Made by a program: the position numbers and the translations under genes
Assembly: GCF_028453695.1 (NCBI RefSeq)
Contig: NC_135781.1
Coordinates: forward strand, 15,747,640-15,811,639
Direction: 5' to 3'
From: Augochlora pura
Taxonomy: Eukaryota > Arthropoda > Insecta > Hymenoptera > Halictidae
Length of the DNA stretch: 64,000 bases
In this document: piece by piece, positions 36,684 through 48,924 of the stretch
Layout of the letters: each line of letters opens with the position of its first letter
Position numbering within the stretch: the stretch's first letter is position 1
The notes under the pieces: generated by a model
Database searches by the model: none
Told to the model about the DNA's origin: nothing
The model's input: only the letters and a program-made list of their open reading frames with translations

Positions 36684-39600
36684 AGATCAGAAATGAATCG
36701 ACTATAAAATCGCTTTATATCAGGCACAGTTGTCGATACGAAGAGAAAACTGTTAGAAAATAAGGCAAAGCCACAGATCTCCCGGCTTTCAATTTCTTAG
36801 TCCTGTTGCAAGTGTGCAAACTCGAAATGTTCGTTTCAGTGGTATCCTCGACTCGGGTATTCCTGGTATAGCAATTTTCCCGGTGGATCAACGTCGTCGC
36901 TTCATCTAGCCTGATCGACGTCGAATTTCCACGAAACGAAAATAAACAAGTGAATCTTTTGGGAGGCGAAACTGCAGGCGAGCCGCTCGTACGGAATCGG
37001 TCCATTGGAAACTGTTCCGCGAAATGGCCGGAGTTCGCCGTGGAACTCCGTAACCCGGCATTAACGATCGGACGTATCGCTCGTTACCGCAGCCCCCGTT
37101 ATCGGCCCGGAGATTTATGTCAAGTGCATCGAAGGACTTCGGCATTTTTATTCGATCGCGATAACGTCGACGCCGCAGCTCCTTTGTTCCCCGCATTGTA
37201 GCCGGTTCTGTGCACCAGCCCAAAGACCAGTCTCGTCGAGGGTTATCGAGCCAGGGGAGTCTTTCCTCATGGGGCTATCGTCGTGCCGGGGAACCTGCCT
37301 GCTGCCTCGTGCACCCCGGTGTCACCGCCCGACAGATCCATATAGAGACGTCCGCGCTAGCATCCGTGCACTTTTCACCCGTGCATCATGCTCGCGGAAT
37401 TATTGATCAGCGGAAATTTGACGAGTCGACTTCTGCCGCCTCGGGGACTTGCTGGAAGTGTGCTACTTTTCTGTCGAAGTGTGATATTCAGATTTTCACC
37501 GAGACTCTAGAGAATTCTGTAGAAGAGAGGTATAGGTCTGGGTTCGGCGTTATTCAACTTCGGATGGAATTAGAGAAATGTGGACGTCTCGTAATTTACA
37601 TGTTCGATAGTTTGTTCGTAAGTTGAGAATATTTTAGCAGTATTTCTACCAAGCTTACTAACTACTTGATAGTTCTCGGTTAACCTTATTTTATACGATA
37701 GTGGAAATTACGACAATTGAATTGGTATGACTAGATCTGTACTATTAAAGATCGTAATACGAAACGTGGTGGAATAAAATTAATCCTCTACTTTGGTGAA
37801 GTAGAATTTTTAAGTCCCATATTTACCGTTTTTTAGCTACAACGTTGTAAAATATCTTGTTCTGTTATTTCTCTTTTATAATTGACGAAAGAGACAAAAA
37901 GAAAAGACGCAAAAGACACTTTTCAAATATTAACTTCAAATTATTCCCCAAGTTTAATTATTTCTTGTTAATGTTTTGACTTTACTGCAATAGTGGCTAA
38001 ATAAATTCACTGCTATCATTTTCCTCCAGCTTATTCTGGATTTAAAAATTAGTATATGGAATACTTTAAGGATCTTATAACGGAAAACACAAGTGTTGTT
38101 GCATAACATTGCAATTCGCTTGTCCGTCACGTTCTATTGTATTGTAGAACATTGCAGTGGCTAGATCAAAAAAAATTGAAAAACGCTTTTTGTTCTCCAA
38201 TCCTGGTAATTAGTTTAATACAGGTGAATTTTGTTTTTATAGATATGTATCTATAAAATCATTCTAATCTTTTTTCAGCGTTGGTTATTCTATACTGAGG
38301 AAAGATTATGTATAAAGTATCCTAAAGTTACATAAGAAGTGTAATCCAATTAGGTTGTACATACATTTGAGAGCGAATTTCACAGTCACACACATTCACG
38401 CAGGCAACCAGATACTATAAACAAAATAGCAGCACGAGTCATAGAGAGTAGAACAGACTATGGATAAAATAGATAAAATACCGCAGTGGAAATAATGTTA
38501 AGGAATCGCAGATAAATTGTACATCTATATAAAATATCTATAATTGTATTAATCGAGTGATTGCTTGCGCAACTTAGACGCGAAAACAAATATCATCGAA
38601 CAATTTCTAGAAAATCTAAAACTATCAATTTAACATATTGTACAATAATCACATTACTAACCGTTATAAGCGGTAATATCTTCTTTTGCATAATTTTGTT
38701 CTGTTTTTTCCCTACGTATTACCTTCTCTTGCACTAAAGTATTTTCTCATAGAAAATGAATGAAATGAAATAAAGTAATAAATTAAACTAACAGAGGTAT
38801 ACTTTCGAAAATTGAATCGTATATTATTCGAAAGAATAGAGTTGGAATGAAAAATTTAACTCAACAACGCTTAACTGATCTTTACAAAAGAAGAGGTTCG
38901 AAACGAAGAACTTATACTTGAAAATTGCAAATTTCTAATTAATATTATACAAAAGTTCCTGCAGCGTAAAACCATATTAAGTGCGCGAATTAAATCCGAA
39001 AATGCAAGGTGAATAATCAACAGATCCATTAATATTTCACTATATCGATGACTTTCCATAGAGAGCGAACCACGATTCTATTGAAACAAAATTTCGAATA
39101 TTAACAAAAACTGTTTGCAAGAGGAATTTCCGAGGGAAAGCCAAACGAATCCCGTCGCTTCGCCGGACGCGTATACCTAAACCATTTTCAAACATTTCCA
39201 GGCTGACCGTATCGGGCAAAGAGTAAAATTCACGGCTTTGTACCGTTCGTCAACCAATATTGACGATTGAGTTTCACACAGGGTCGTAGTTTTCGGTTTT
39301 GATAGATATCTGCGCTGCATCCAATAATCATTTTCGTAATTACCAGTATCTCGAAATATTTGTAGAATTTATTTAAGAATGTTTAGAAGCCTGTCAGATT
39401 CGGCCGACAAGAAAAAGCGAACAGGTTTCTTGGATCGGATCGAACCAGATCAATTATATCGACTAATTGCTATGCTGATCAGCGTGTCGGGAGAGACCGG
39501 TGGACGCCGCGACGTAGGAATTTATGCAGAATATCGGAACCAGTCTTTTCTAGTTCACGATCACTGCACCGCGACGGTGGAAAACCGGCGGTTTATCGTC

Positions 39601-40849
39601 CGACGATTTCTCGGAAATTAGTTCCGGTTACAACGACTTAAATAAGAGAACGACGAGCCTGCGGCGCGCGTCTTACTTAGCGGGGAGACTCGCGAAAAAG
39701 GAATCGACGCTGGGAGACACCACTAAATCTAGCAGTCGTTCCGCAACTTTTTCACCAGCCACTTGGAACCGTACCAACGGAATCCCGCGGATGCATCTGA
39801 CGAATGGAAAAAGACTCGCGAAATTGTGTAGGATGCCCGGGAAAGATTTTATTACCCTCCCCGGGACTTGCTCGATGTTTTTCAACGGTATTAACGGAGC
39901 ACGCGTATTACACAGATGCTACACAAAAATTCATTCTCCTCGTGTACACACCGTCGCTGGAAAATTCTTGATAGTCTCTTTGATGAGGAACTAGATTGTT
40001 ATGTACGTTGTTTCAACTGTTTTTCCGCAGAATCTTGCCAGCAAGTTCTATAAGGAATTCAATGGATTTTATTCAGTTAATTATAATTGCGTAAGGAGCA
40101 CAGTAAAAGGTAAAGTGCATTAGTAAATTGAGCACTCTGTCATAAAGGTTAAATAAATTCTTTTGCATTATAATCTATTTAACCCTAGAGTGATTCCATA
40201 GTATTTTTACATTGTCCGCAAAAAAATAAATACTAAAAAAATTGAGGTTTTCTTTGTCCTCTTAACTAACGCGGTATTTTATATTTTATTTATTGTAAAT
40301 AATAAATAATAATTTGAATATGAGGATTATATTTTAAGTAGCATATGTTTCGTATTTATTTATTTATTATTTTTAAATCTTTAACTTTTACCCCTTTTTT
40401 TTATTACAAAACGGTGTAAGAAACCAAAATCCGTATTCAGCATTCGAAGTTTTGCAAATTCGAATGGCTCTATTAAGTTAAGAAAATCTATTTAATCGTT
40501 TATATTATTACAATCTTGTAGAAAAAACTCTGCTCTGCTCAATGATCTATTAAAAGTCAATCCACCGCTTTTCGTCACAATCCCACTGATCTTTCAATGA
40601 AAACATCTGGATTATTTCAATGGTATTAGGATTAAAGTAACTCAAAGTACAAATGATGAAAGTACAATAAGCCGTGACAAAAGATTGTAGATCAATTTTC
40701 GAGAGGTCATTTTGAAGAGGACACTACCTCCTAGGACATGAGCGCGCAGAAAGAATTTCAAGATTATTGTAGCCAAAGCTACAGGCATTCGAAGATCGTC
40801 AATTCGATAATCATGATTCAGCGTTCCTTTAACTTTATGAAATAAAATA
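36684..40849. other. Gene-free stretch
   Basis: There is a GC island at 36930-37460 and another GC-richer patch at 39130-39990. The rest is AT-rich. Open frames reach 138 codons (37210-37626, plus) but lack splice context or domains. Near 40158-40187 the strings AAAGGTTAA and TTAACCCTAG face outward across about 20 bp and may be the ends of two decayed TTAA elements. Confidence 0.4.
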
Positions 40850-41019
40850 TTAGATCTATCGGAAAGTTCTGTCTGCGAAGTGAAAGAATATAATCAATTT
40901 TTGGTAAATTTATTAATATTCAATATACAATTTAGTTTAATGACTCCTAGCCAACGTAATGGCAATTTGTAAATAAATAATACTCGATATTATCCGATAG
41001 AACTTTCTGGTAGACCTAA
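40850..41019. mobile_element. Internally deleted mariner-like element, 170 bp
   Basis: Terminal inverted repeats read TTAGATCTATCGGAAAGTTC on the left and, inward, TTAGGTCTACCAGAAAGTTC on the right (three differences in 20). TA dinucleotides flank both ends at 40848-40849 and 41020-41021, the target duplication of the Tc1/mariner superfamily. The ends resemble mariner-type termini. The interior is far too short for a transposase, so this is a deletion derivative. A second copy lies at 59711-59925. Confidence 0.8.
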
Positions 41020-41738
41020 TATATTTCAAATTTAGGGAGTTAATTTGGAGAAATCTCTTGTCAGCTTCGCGTGAAGACAAATCGATTTTTCTACGTCTTT
41101 TCGAGTCGAATCGGTGCAAGAATTTAAAATGCAGAGAGTTTCGAACGTAACGCGCGAAGACACTGTTGCGAGAAAAATCAGGGGTCTTGTGGAAACTTCG
41201 AAACTGGTTTACCGACGCCTTACTGGAAACTTTCAAGCGGTTCTTTCTCTATAAACGGCGAGAAAGAAGAATAAGAAGATCTCGGAATTACGGACTCAAG
41301 ACCGACGAGGTCGCGTCGCTAAATATCTTCGCCAATAGTTGTGCTCCGTGCTATATCTCCTAGTTATAATAACATAATTTCCGGTTGAATAATCCTTCCA
41401 AAGCTATTAAACACGCGAACGCACGTTCTCACTCATGTGTATAGCAGGTCGAGTGGCAGGATGCGCATAAACCTTCGACGAATATGCTTCAATCATTAGC
41501 GGGTATTACGCGTGCTGCGTAAATGGAGCTTCTAGGATTTAACATTGGAAGGATTAAGCATCTAATTTAGAATGATTATAGGTTTTCATTTCACCGAATT
41601 CATTCTTATGCCTAGATTGATCCTCACGTTCGAAGCTGTGATCGCGAAACTGTTATCCACGATTACTGCTTTATCCGATTTATCGGATATGCTAATTGAA
41701 ACTATGCGTCATCTTTCGCAACAAGTGAGATTTTCGTG
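41020..41738. other. Gene-free stretch
   Basis: Positions 41150-41360 are somewhat GC-richer, and only short frames are open. No gene is recognised. Confidence 0.45.
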
Positions 41739-41864
41739 TAAACCCTCTATAGTACAAATCTGTTATATACATATGTATAATAGTGTTCACGCAGTTTGTA
41801 ACTTGAAATTAAATTAAATAGAATATGTATGTGACTTCAAAGTTACATTGAAATAGAGGATTCT
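41739..41864. mobile_element. Diverged copy of the 4265-type MITE
   Basis: The left end AACCCTCTATAGTAC and the right string GACTTCAAAGTTACA..AATAGAGGATT match the 4265-4503 element (AACCCTCTATGGACC and GCCTCAAAGTTACA..ATAGAGGGTT). It is shorter and its TTAA sites have decayed. It is non-coding. Confidence 0.6.
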
Positions 41865-42581
41865 GTTCCTTCACCTTTCATATTTTGATTTTTAATAATA
41901 AAGATCTGATCACACCATCATAATTACCACCATTGTATGCGATAACGTTAAGAGGGATATAGCAAGTAATTTGCTCGAGAGAACATTATTAACTAATCTG
42001 TAGATTTTTATGCAAAATCAAAATTATCTATATAGGTTACAAGATACGATAAACGTATAGACATACGTTTTTTCTCTGCATAATTTTACGAAGTTCAAAA
42101 CAAGCGTTTTTAAATTCTTTAAATATTGTTACAGTTTTCCACGTGATCTGAATAGTTCTGTTATAAATAAATAAAATCTATCTGCTGCTAGATATCTTCG
42201 TTCCCGGGGAAATTCTGTCTAGTATCGATTCCTCCATTAGAGCGGGCAAAAGTTCCGCCGCCGACCGGTTGCGATCCTGATTACTTTTCTTATGCTCTCG
42301 CGAGATCCCTTTGTTCAGGAGGTGGCGAAGTTTTGCAAACACGCGATCTTGCGAAGATGAATCGGTGGCTACGCGAAGTTTTCTCAACCGATGAGTTTCT
42401 ATTGGAATTCCGCAGGGTAGGCGAGAGCCTTGTCGGTGACTTCTGCGCGGTGGGAATCGGGACAGGCTGAAATTAAAAGTTCAGCCAGGTAAGGGCGCGA
42501 AAACACTTCGGGCGGCAGTCCGCATCATACAGATTGCATCTGCCGAACGAACGCATGCAGGAAGATAGGTATTTATTATTC

Positions 42582-42867
42582 TTAACACTTTGCCGTTCAC
42601 CTGTCTCGCAAAAATTTCTTCGCTCAGCGCCGGCAGCACTGATTCAGATTATGTACTTCGCTTATCGCCTTTATCGGGAAGGGTTGTCGGAAAATTATAA
42701 ATTGCAAAGCTTTACTATCCTCATTGTTAGCTCTTACGAGTATTCGAAGATATACATATATAAATAAATGTAAAACTTGTTTGTTTTATTATTAGTGGGG
42801 TAGCCGGCCGTTGGGCGATACTTTGTACGCGACACCACCGTGACGTCGCCGGACGGCATAGTGTTGT
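42582..42867. mobile_element. TTAA-type MITE, copy 1 of a pair
   Basis: The left end is TTAA then CACTTTGCCGTTC. The right end, read inward, is CACTATGCCGTCC, with its TTAA changed. It aligns along its length with 45982-46239: shared blocks include CGCCTTTATCGG / CACCTTTATCGG, AAATTATAAATTG, TTCGAAGATA and TAAATAAATGTAAAA. The two copies are in the same orientation. Confidence 0.75.
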
Positions 42868-45092
42868 CTCAGTGACACCACTCGAATGATTTTGTGTATC
42901 ATATATGTATATCATTTTGGAATACGGCGATTTCAAATAATAAATTATCTCGTTATTTCTTTATATGAAATTGGCCAAAAGAAATAATGCTGAATATAAC
43001 AGTAGATAAAAATAGTTCAATGGTTGATAATTTATTGTGAGAGTTATGTTTCGTATAATAATCTAATTTGTTTCTTTGATCCTGCTATTAAATTTGGCGG
43101 GAAAGTGAACGATTACAAAGCAGTGGTAATGCAGCGACATGTATAACAAATTTCAAGGAACAAAACGTCTAACTATCACTTTAGAAGTTCGAGATTGGGC
43201 GTCGTTCGAACAAAGGCGTAGGAAAACGAGACGCATTTCCATGGTGCACGGTTACGAACAATTGAAGCGCGTTGAACTGCGACACCAACTAAAGCAATCG
43301 AAATTGCTTCTGAAATTATAACCATGAAGTAACACGACAACCTTTCATCATCGGCTGATCAAGCGTTGCCATGCTATAGAAACAGAGCTACGAGAAATCT
43401 GACGCAATTTTAATCAACAAGTTCCGCTACATATTTTTCAATTAGAAATTATTAGAGTTTGTGTTTCATGCTCAGTAATTGCGAAGCACTCAAATCGCGA
43501 GAGCATGTTTCGAACTTTGGCATCCAAATTAAACTGTCGTCGCATGAAGCAATTGTTCAAAATAGTATAAATAAAATAGGAAGCTTTTCGAATGGTACAA
43601 CTTGTTTAAAATTGGTCTAAACGATTTAAATTTATATTTAATTAATATTTAAAAACCTGCTGCTTATTCACTGTTGCATCTTCCCACTATACATATATTT
43701 GAATGATTCAAAGCATTAAAGAAGAATTTGTACACGCATCGTTTAAATTCCCGTCTAATTGCAAGTTTCCCTCTTCTGAAGAATTATCTTCGCTATTTAT
43801 TATATAAGAAAACCTCAGCGATTCGATGTTTCTGTCGTTAATAGTTTCAAAGACTATAGTTTAAGAAGCGGCAATTTTCAAAGCACGGTTTTATTCGGGA
43901 AACTTGAATCTCCGCCGGCAAAAAACAAACGCTTCCCTGCTTCTGGCTTCTTTACAAACTGCAAAGTTTCCTGCGAACCTAAGAGGAACGGTTGCAAAAC
44001 ATTTCTTGCCACAGGCGCCGCATTTTCTTTGAAAATAATCCCATATTTCCGTAAGATTTTTCTATCCTCTGTCCTAGATACCGCCGGAAGATGTCGTAAA
44101 CACCGCTTCAAAAGTTGAATACACGTATTTAGAAACGCATTGATTTCACATTTCTCCCCTCGTCGTCTGGCTTTCACCGGCAAACTCGATTGTAAATTCC
44201 GTTTTCGTCGGTGATAAGCAGATTCGCCGGCTTAATACGCGAATCAGCGCTTGCGTCGAAGTACATGCGTGATTGGCAGCGACGAAGTCGACGACGCGTT
44301 GACAGCGGTTCGACGATTCCGAACGCCGAATTCTCTCGGCGACGATTACTTTGTCGGGATACGAGCATTAGGGGAGATCGAGGCTAATTGACTAATCAGA
44401 TTACGCGATCAATTCCCCTTAATTATCATGCTATAAGGTGCCAGATGGGTGACACTAATTTTTAATTAGTTCACGAAATTAATTATCATTGTAATATAAG
44501 TATATGTATATAGTAATTGCCTATGTGGGTAGATAGGTGAATTAATCGTGCACGATGTGAAGTTACTCATTTTTTCTAATATATATACAAATATACAAAA
44601 TTTCTCCGCTGGCTAACTGACTCGGTATGTCCTCACGGAGAGTGTTCTTTCACGACGTTAATCTTGGGACGCGTCGTAACCAAGTCTTTCTTAAAAACTA
44701 TAATTTCGCGCTTGCCCTGGTAAAATTCCGAAACAACCCTGATTGGCTAACCCGCCCTTGACGTACTTGTTTTCGGAGCGGCGAGGTGACCGGAGGGGAT
44801 GCGTTTTACCGTGCGAACGTGGGACTTTTCTTCAGGCCACCCGCGCCGGACCCACGTGCACGAAAGTCGATGCGCGTCCGGCCCAAGTGCCCTTCAGATA
44901 ATCCCTTAATTTACGACGGTCTCTGTTTGCTATTGAGGACCTTCGGTAAAGACTCTAATAAACATGCGTTGCAAAGATCTGGAAAATGTCGACTCAAAAA
45001 TAGCTTCGTGGAACGAGAGTCGTAAATTACGTTCGTTGTTTGCACGAAGGAGAGACTTTCTCTTGTGCGCACGTCTGGACGCTACACCTATA
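42868..45092. other. Gene-free stretch
   Basis: Mixed composition. Short frames only, the longest about 100 codons on the minus strand at 43878-44183, with no domain. Positions 44770-45010 are GC-richer. No RNA gene or exon is supported. Confidence 0.45.
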
Positions 45093-45808
45093 CAGGGTGT
45101 TTCTAAATTATACATACTCCGGGAAATGGCGGGTTCCTGAGGCCATTTCAAGTAACCTTTTTCTAGTGCAGCTGATTTGATAGCTCGGATTCATGGAGCC
45201 GTCGCAAATGTACACGAGGAGACGCTTGCGGCCGTCGAAAGACAAGTACTCACCCGGGCGACATTGTGTCTCGATGTGGACGGTGGACATTTCGAGCACC
45301 GAATTGGAATTTAATCGGCCCTTTTCAGGGCCACACAAAATAACGTTGGAAACTTCGGGCATGTGTCAGTTGTTGTATAATTCGTGATCAGTGTGGAATA
45401 ATAGTGCAGTGAAAGTGAACGTTAGCGTAATTTGTGCCGTTTTACATACGTGGATTACAACTTTTGGATTACAACATTTACAACTGAATGGGTATATTTT
45501 TCATTAATAATATTTGTGACATTTTTGAAATTAATAGGACATTTCTAAAATCCTTGTTTGTTACTTGAACGCGGCTCAAATTCGGAGCGCAGCCCTCTCT
45601 CCTTCCGTCGCGCCCCGGAAGCGAGATGGGCTTCAGTCAACTGGCTCGTATGTGCAGCAGCACGAAAAATCGTCCGCGCGCAGCCAACTCTATTAATTAA
45701 TAACTCCTTAACAAAGCTGCGGATGGCATTTCGACAAATGAAAAGGTTACTTGAAATAGCCTCAGGAACCCCCCATTTCCCGGAGTATATATAATTTAGA
45801 AACACCCT
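45093..45808. mobile_element. 716-bp element with about 70-bp terminal inverted repeats
   Basis: The left arm (45093-45161) and right arm (45741-45808) are inverted copies over about 69 bp with only a few differences. They share AGGGTGTTTCTAAATTATA, ACTCCGGGAAATGG, GGTTCCTGAGGC and ATTTCAAGTAACCTTTT. TA dinucleotides flank the ends (45091-45092 and 45809-45810), suggesting Tc1/mariner-type insertion, and the right end lacks the first C. The arms are much better conserved than other repeats here, implying youth. The centre has no transposase. It carries short GC-rich frames of unknown origin and a histone-type stem-loop at 45317. Confidence 0.85.
45317..45332 (+). promoter_or_regulatory. Histone-type mRNA 3' stem-loop sequence
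   Basis: GGCCCTTTTCAGGGCC matches every position of the metazoan histone 3' stem-loop consensus (GGYYYUUHUHARRRCC): a 6-bp stem with a TTTC loop, followed by ACACAAA. In histone genes this directs U7/SLBP-dependent, poly(A)-independent 3' end formation. I see no histone coding sequence in the 130 bp before it, so it is either a captured 3' fragment inside the transposon or a chance palindrome. My rough estimate is about 0.02 expected chance matches per window of this size. Confidence 0.5.
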
Positions 45809-45905
45809 TATAAGTATATAAAGTATATGTATAGTAATTACCTAGACTTTTGGCATGTAAAAGAACCAATATATTGAAAGAATTATTGGAGGCAGCGTTC
45901 GACTC

Positions 45906-45981
45906 TTAACACCTTGCACTATAATAAAAAGTCAGACTTGTGACAAACATTTCGTCCAAGATCTATTAAATATGAATATTA
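45906..45981. mobile_element. Left-end remnant of a TTAA-type MITE
   Basis: TTAA followed by CACCTTGCAC begins a short segment whose distal part (TTAAATATGAATATTATT) resembles the interior of the element at 33829-34021. It stops where the 45982 element begins, as if that element had inserted into it. The matching right end was not found. Confidence 0.35.
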
Positions 45982-46239
45982 TTAACACCTTGCCGTCCGC
46001 GCGTCCGCTTCACTAATTCAAATTACTTAACTTGTCACCTTTATCGGTAAAGGTTATCGGGAAATTATAAATTGTCAAGCTTTACTAATCTCATCACTAG
46101 TTATCATGAGTTTTCAATCCTGTCCACCTATTTTCATGAAATTTTCGAAGATACACACATGTAAATAAATGTAAAATTTGTTTGTCTCATATATTTGCGC
46201 GGTACACCACTGTGGTGGCGCCGAACGGCATAGTGTTAA
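45982..46239. mobile_element. TTAA-type MITE, copy 2 of a pair
   Basis: Both TTAA sites are intact. The left end is CACCTTGCCGTCCG and the right end, read inward, CACTATGCCGTTCG (three differences in 14). It is homologous along its length to 42582-42867. It has no coding capacity. Confidence 0.8.
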
Positions 46240-48662
46240 TTTCTTCTAACTCGAAATAAAATTTAATTCTTCTTTTATCAAAATCTAGAAAGGAAAGTAA
46301 ATAAAGACAATAGAAGAGACAAGAATTGATTAACAAGTGCTAATCAATGCAGCACGAAAAGGAATCGCAGCGCAAGGTATTAATATATTCAAAATTAGTT
46401 CATCGTCTCTGGTTTGCCCTAATCTCATCGGCTGTTATCGAAGTCACGAGGTATCATTTCGAATGCTCGCACAAACGTCGGGGGTTAGGTGCAACTCGAT
46501 GCAGGTGAATGGAACCCTAGAATAGTCGGGACCGATGGCTCGTTTGTGCGTCTTAATCCGGGCATTGTTGTCGGCGCGGCCGGAATTCGTGAATCGCAAA
46601 CGAGAACACAATATCTCGCGGGACCTTTCGCGATGGTTGAATCGAAATCCGCGGCATAAACGGATCAAGAAGATTATCCCTGAATCGTCGTCTGACCCGA
46701 CTCGAGTCCCTTTCATCCCCCGCACCACGTTCTCTCACCGCAGCTTCCGATACCGATAGCTATCCATAACTTCATCGACAAACAATAACGGATATAATTA
46801 ATTTTCGCTTCTCCTTGTGTATTATTATTAGCCCCTTAGACTCTATGAGACATCCATGACGAGCTGTGCGAATTACCGTATCGAGAGATTTCGTCTACTT
46901 GTGCATCTCTAACGAATCTGATTTTCAGGCATTTTAGTATAAATACTACAGCTGTAATTGCAATAATTTAGATTAAACTATTAACTGTTTAAATATCAGT
47001 CTTCCTTTTGATATCGGAGTATCTAATCTAGTATAATTTACCTTTTTTTCTAAGCCGCCATCTCTTTTTGTAATTTATATTTTAGACTCGTAATTAGCAA
47101 CCCCCAAAACATTGCTGCACTAAATGTCGTCCCAATATGTATATTTTGGCCACCATTTCAGCAAAGTTCGTCACGCCGCACCCGTAGACTTCACTTGTCT
47201 ACGAACTCCCGAAACTCACTTCTATTGGTAAACAAGAAGACCAATAAGCTAATCGACACGAGGAGCAAGGCGGTCGGTCGCCAGATCCATCTAATCACGT
47301 CTCTTGTTCAGCGCGTAACTAAGCTAATAATAATCAAAAGTCTGAACTGGAAACAAAATAGAGGTGGCTAGGAGAAGATCGCGGAGAAGCGAGACGGCGA
47401 CTCGAGTTTATCGGTACATACCTGGAAATTGGAACTAATAGAAAAGGGTCATATTTGCCAATAAGGGAATCGCGATTACGCTAGTTCTGCGACAGCGTTT
47501 ACATGAGTGAATCGGTAGAAATCGATCCACCACTTTTCTTTGTGCCTTCTTTCGAGCAATGAACAGTAACAATGGAGTCGAATTCCTATAATGTGTCAAA
47601 ACTGTTACGCCCACTGCTTCCATGCAACACGATTTCGCGTACAATACGCTAATGGAATTAAAATATTTAAAATCGAACAATTAAATAGACTGAAACGTAA
47701 GAACGTAATTATGTACAATTTTTGAAATATAAAAATAGTTTAGAAGGCGTAACGCGTTATCGCGTTGTAGCAAAGTCTATTGTATGTTAGAGAAGCGTAC
47801 AGTGCAGGACATTAATTTGCAACACGATGAATGCAGAATGAAGGTAAACAAGCTGACAAACATGACTTCAACTTTAGCGTTGAAGTTGTTTCAGCCGAGT
47901 TATGAACCATCTCGCACTTCGTGATCGCAGCGTCTTTCAATACGATTGCGCAATCCAATTAAGAAGCGAAACTGTAGTGTTTAATTAAAGGCAACTGTCG
48001 TTTCCTCTAAGCTTCTTATAATTTTGCATACTAATTAACTGGGCCTTGTTGCAATATTCGGACGAAGTATATTCGATGCTGGTTAGCGATTACGCCACCG
48101 ATGCACGCAACGGAGCGGCGGAACGTGTTCGAGGACTCCGACGTCTGGATTAGTTGAAATGGACCTACTGAATCACGTGCGGTAGAATCTCCTTTGAACA
48201 GTTGAAGCGTGAACGCCAAGACATAACTACGTGTAGTATTCATTCGTGTATTGAATGGCGTTCTATCCCATTTGCCAAATCAAGGTTCACGTGATATCCT
48301 GTTTGATTCAGTGTCGCTCTCTTTAAATCTGTTTGGCGAAACTTGTGCAGCTTGCTCATCACTGCTGCAACACGGAACTGTAAAACTATCGATGCGACTT
48401 GAAAATTGTCTATAAAATGATACTTCTAGATGTGAAGTACTATAACAGATATCTATTTGTCGAGAACTAATCGATCCGACAAATATGCAACAGCAGACTC
48501 GTAGTGCATATGAGTTTCTAGGTAGGGAAGTCAAAAACCTTTTAAGACATTTTTGGATGTATTATGGCACATGCTAAACAAATTACATTTTAACGGTTTC
48601 ATTTAAGTTTTATAATTATGTAGCGATTTTTTAAAAATATTTTTGTGAAATGTGAGTATATA
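46240..48662. other. Gene-free stretch with a minus-strand splice-like site
   Basis: No coding exon is supported. On the minus strand a pyrimidine-rich run ends in TTTCCAG|GTATGT at 47422/47421, a juxtaposed acceptor and donor like a weak recursive-splicing site. The tract is interrupted by an AG about 12 nt upstream, which lowers its value. Positions 46500-46750 and 48050-48250 are GC-richer, with short frames. Confidence 0.35.
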
Positions 48663-48924
48663 TTAACACGTAGACACCGTCGTGCATCACCGGTGGGTCA
48701 CACGTGTCTGTCCCGTGAGACGGCATGTATTTGTTTATATTTCATAAAATAGGTAGTACAAAATAGGTTTATACTATTTTATCTCAACATTATAAACAGA
48801 CAATCAATAGTAAAAACATAAAAATTCAATATTATAAACTTAACATAATTATTTAAATTTTTAAATTTCGGTCGTCGCCTTACAGAGAAAACCGTAAATA
48901 TCGGCGTTGGCGTCAACGTGTTAA
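48663..48924. mobile_element. piggyBac-like MITE, 262 bp
   Basis: TTAA lies at both ends. The left repeat is CACGTAGACACC and the right, read inward, CACGTTGACGCC (two differences in 12). It is non-coding. A similar left end (TTAACACGTTGACTGCC) occurs at about 56910, without a confident partner. Confidence 0.75.

Noticed and set aside
42417..42486. Plus-strand segment between TTCCGCAG and AGCCAG|GTAAGG
   Set aside because: All three frames have stops and the acceptor is weak. It is less convincing than the 2911-2973 candidate.
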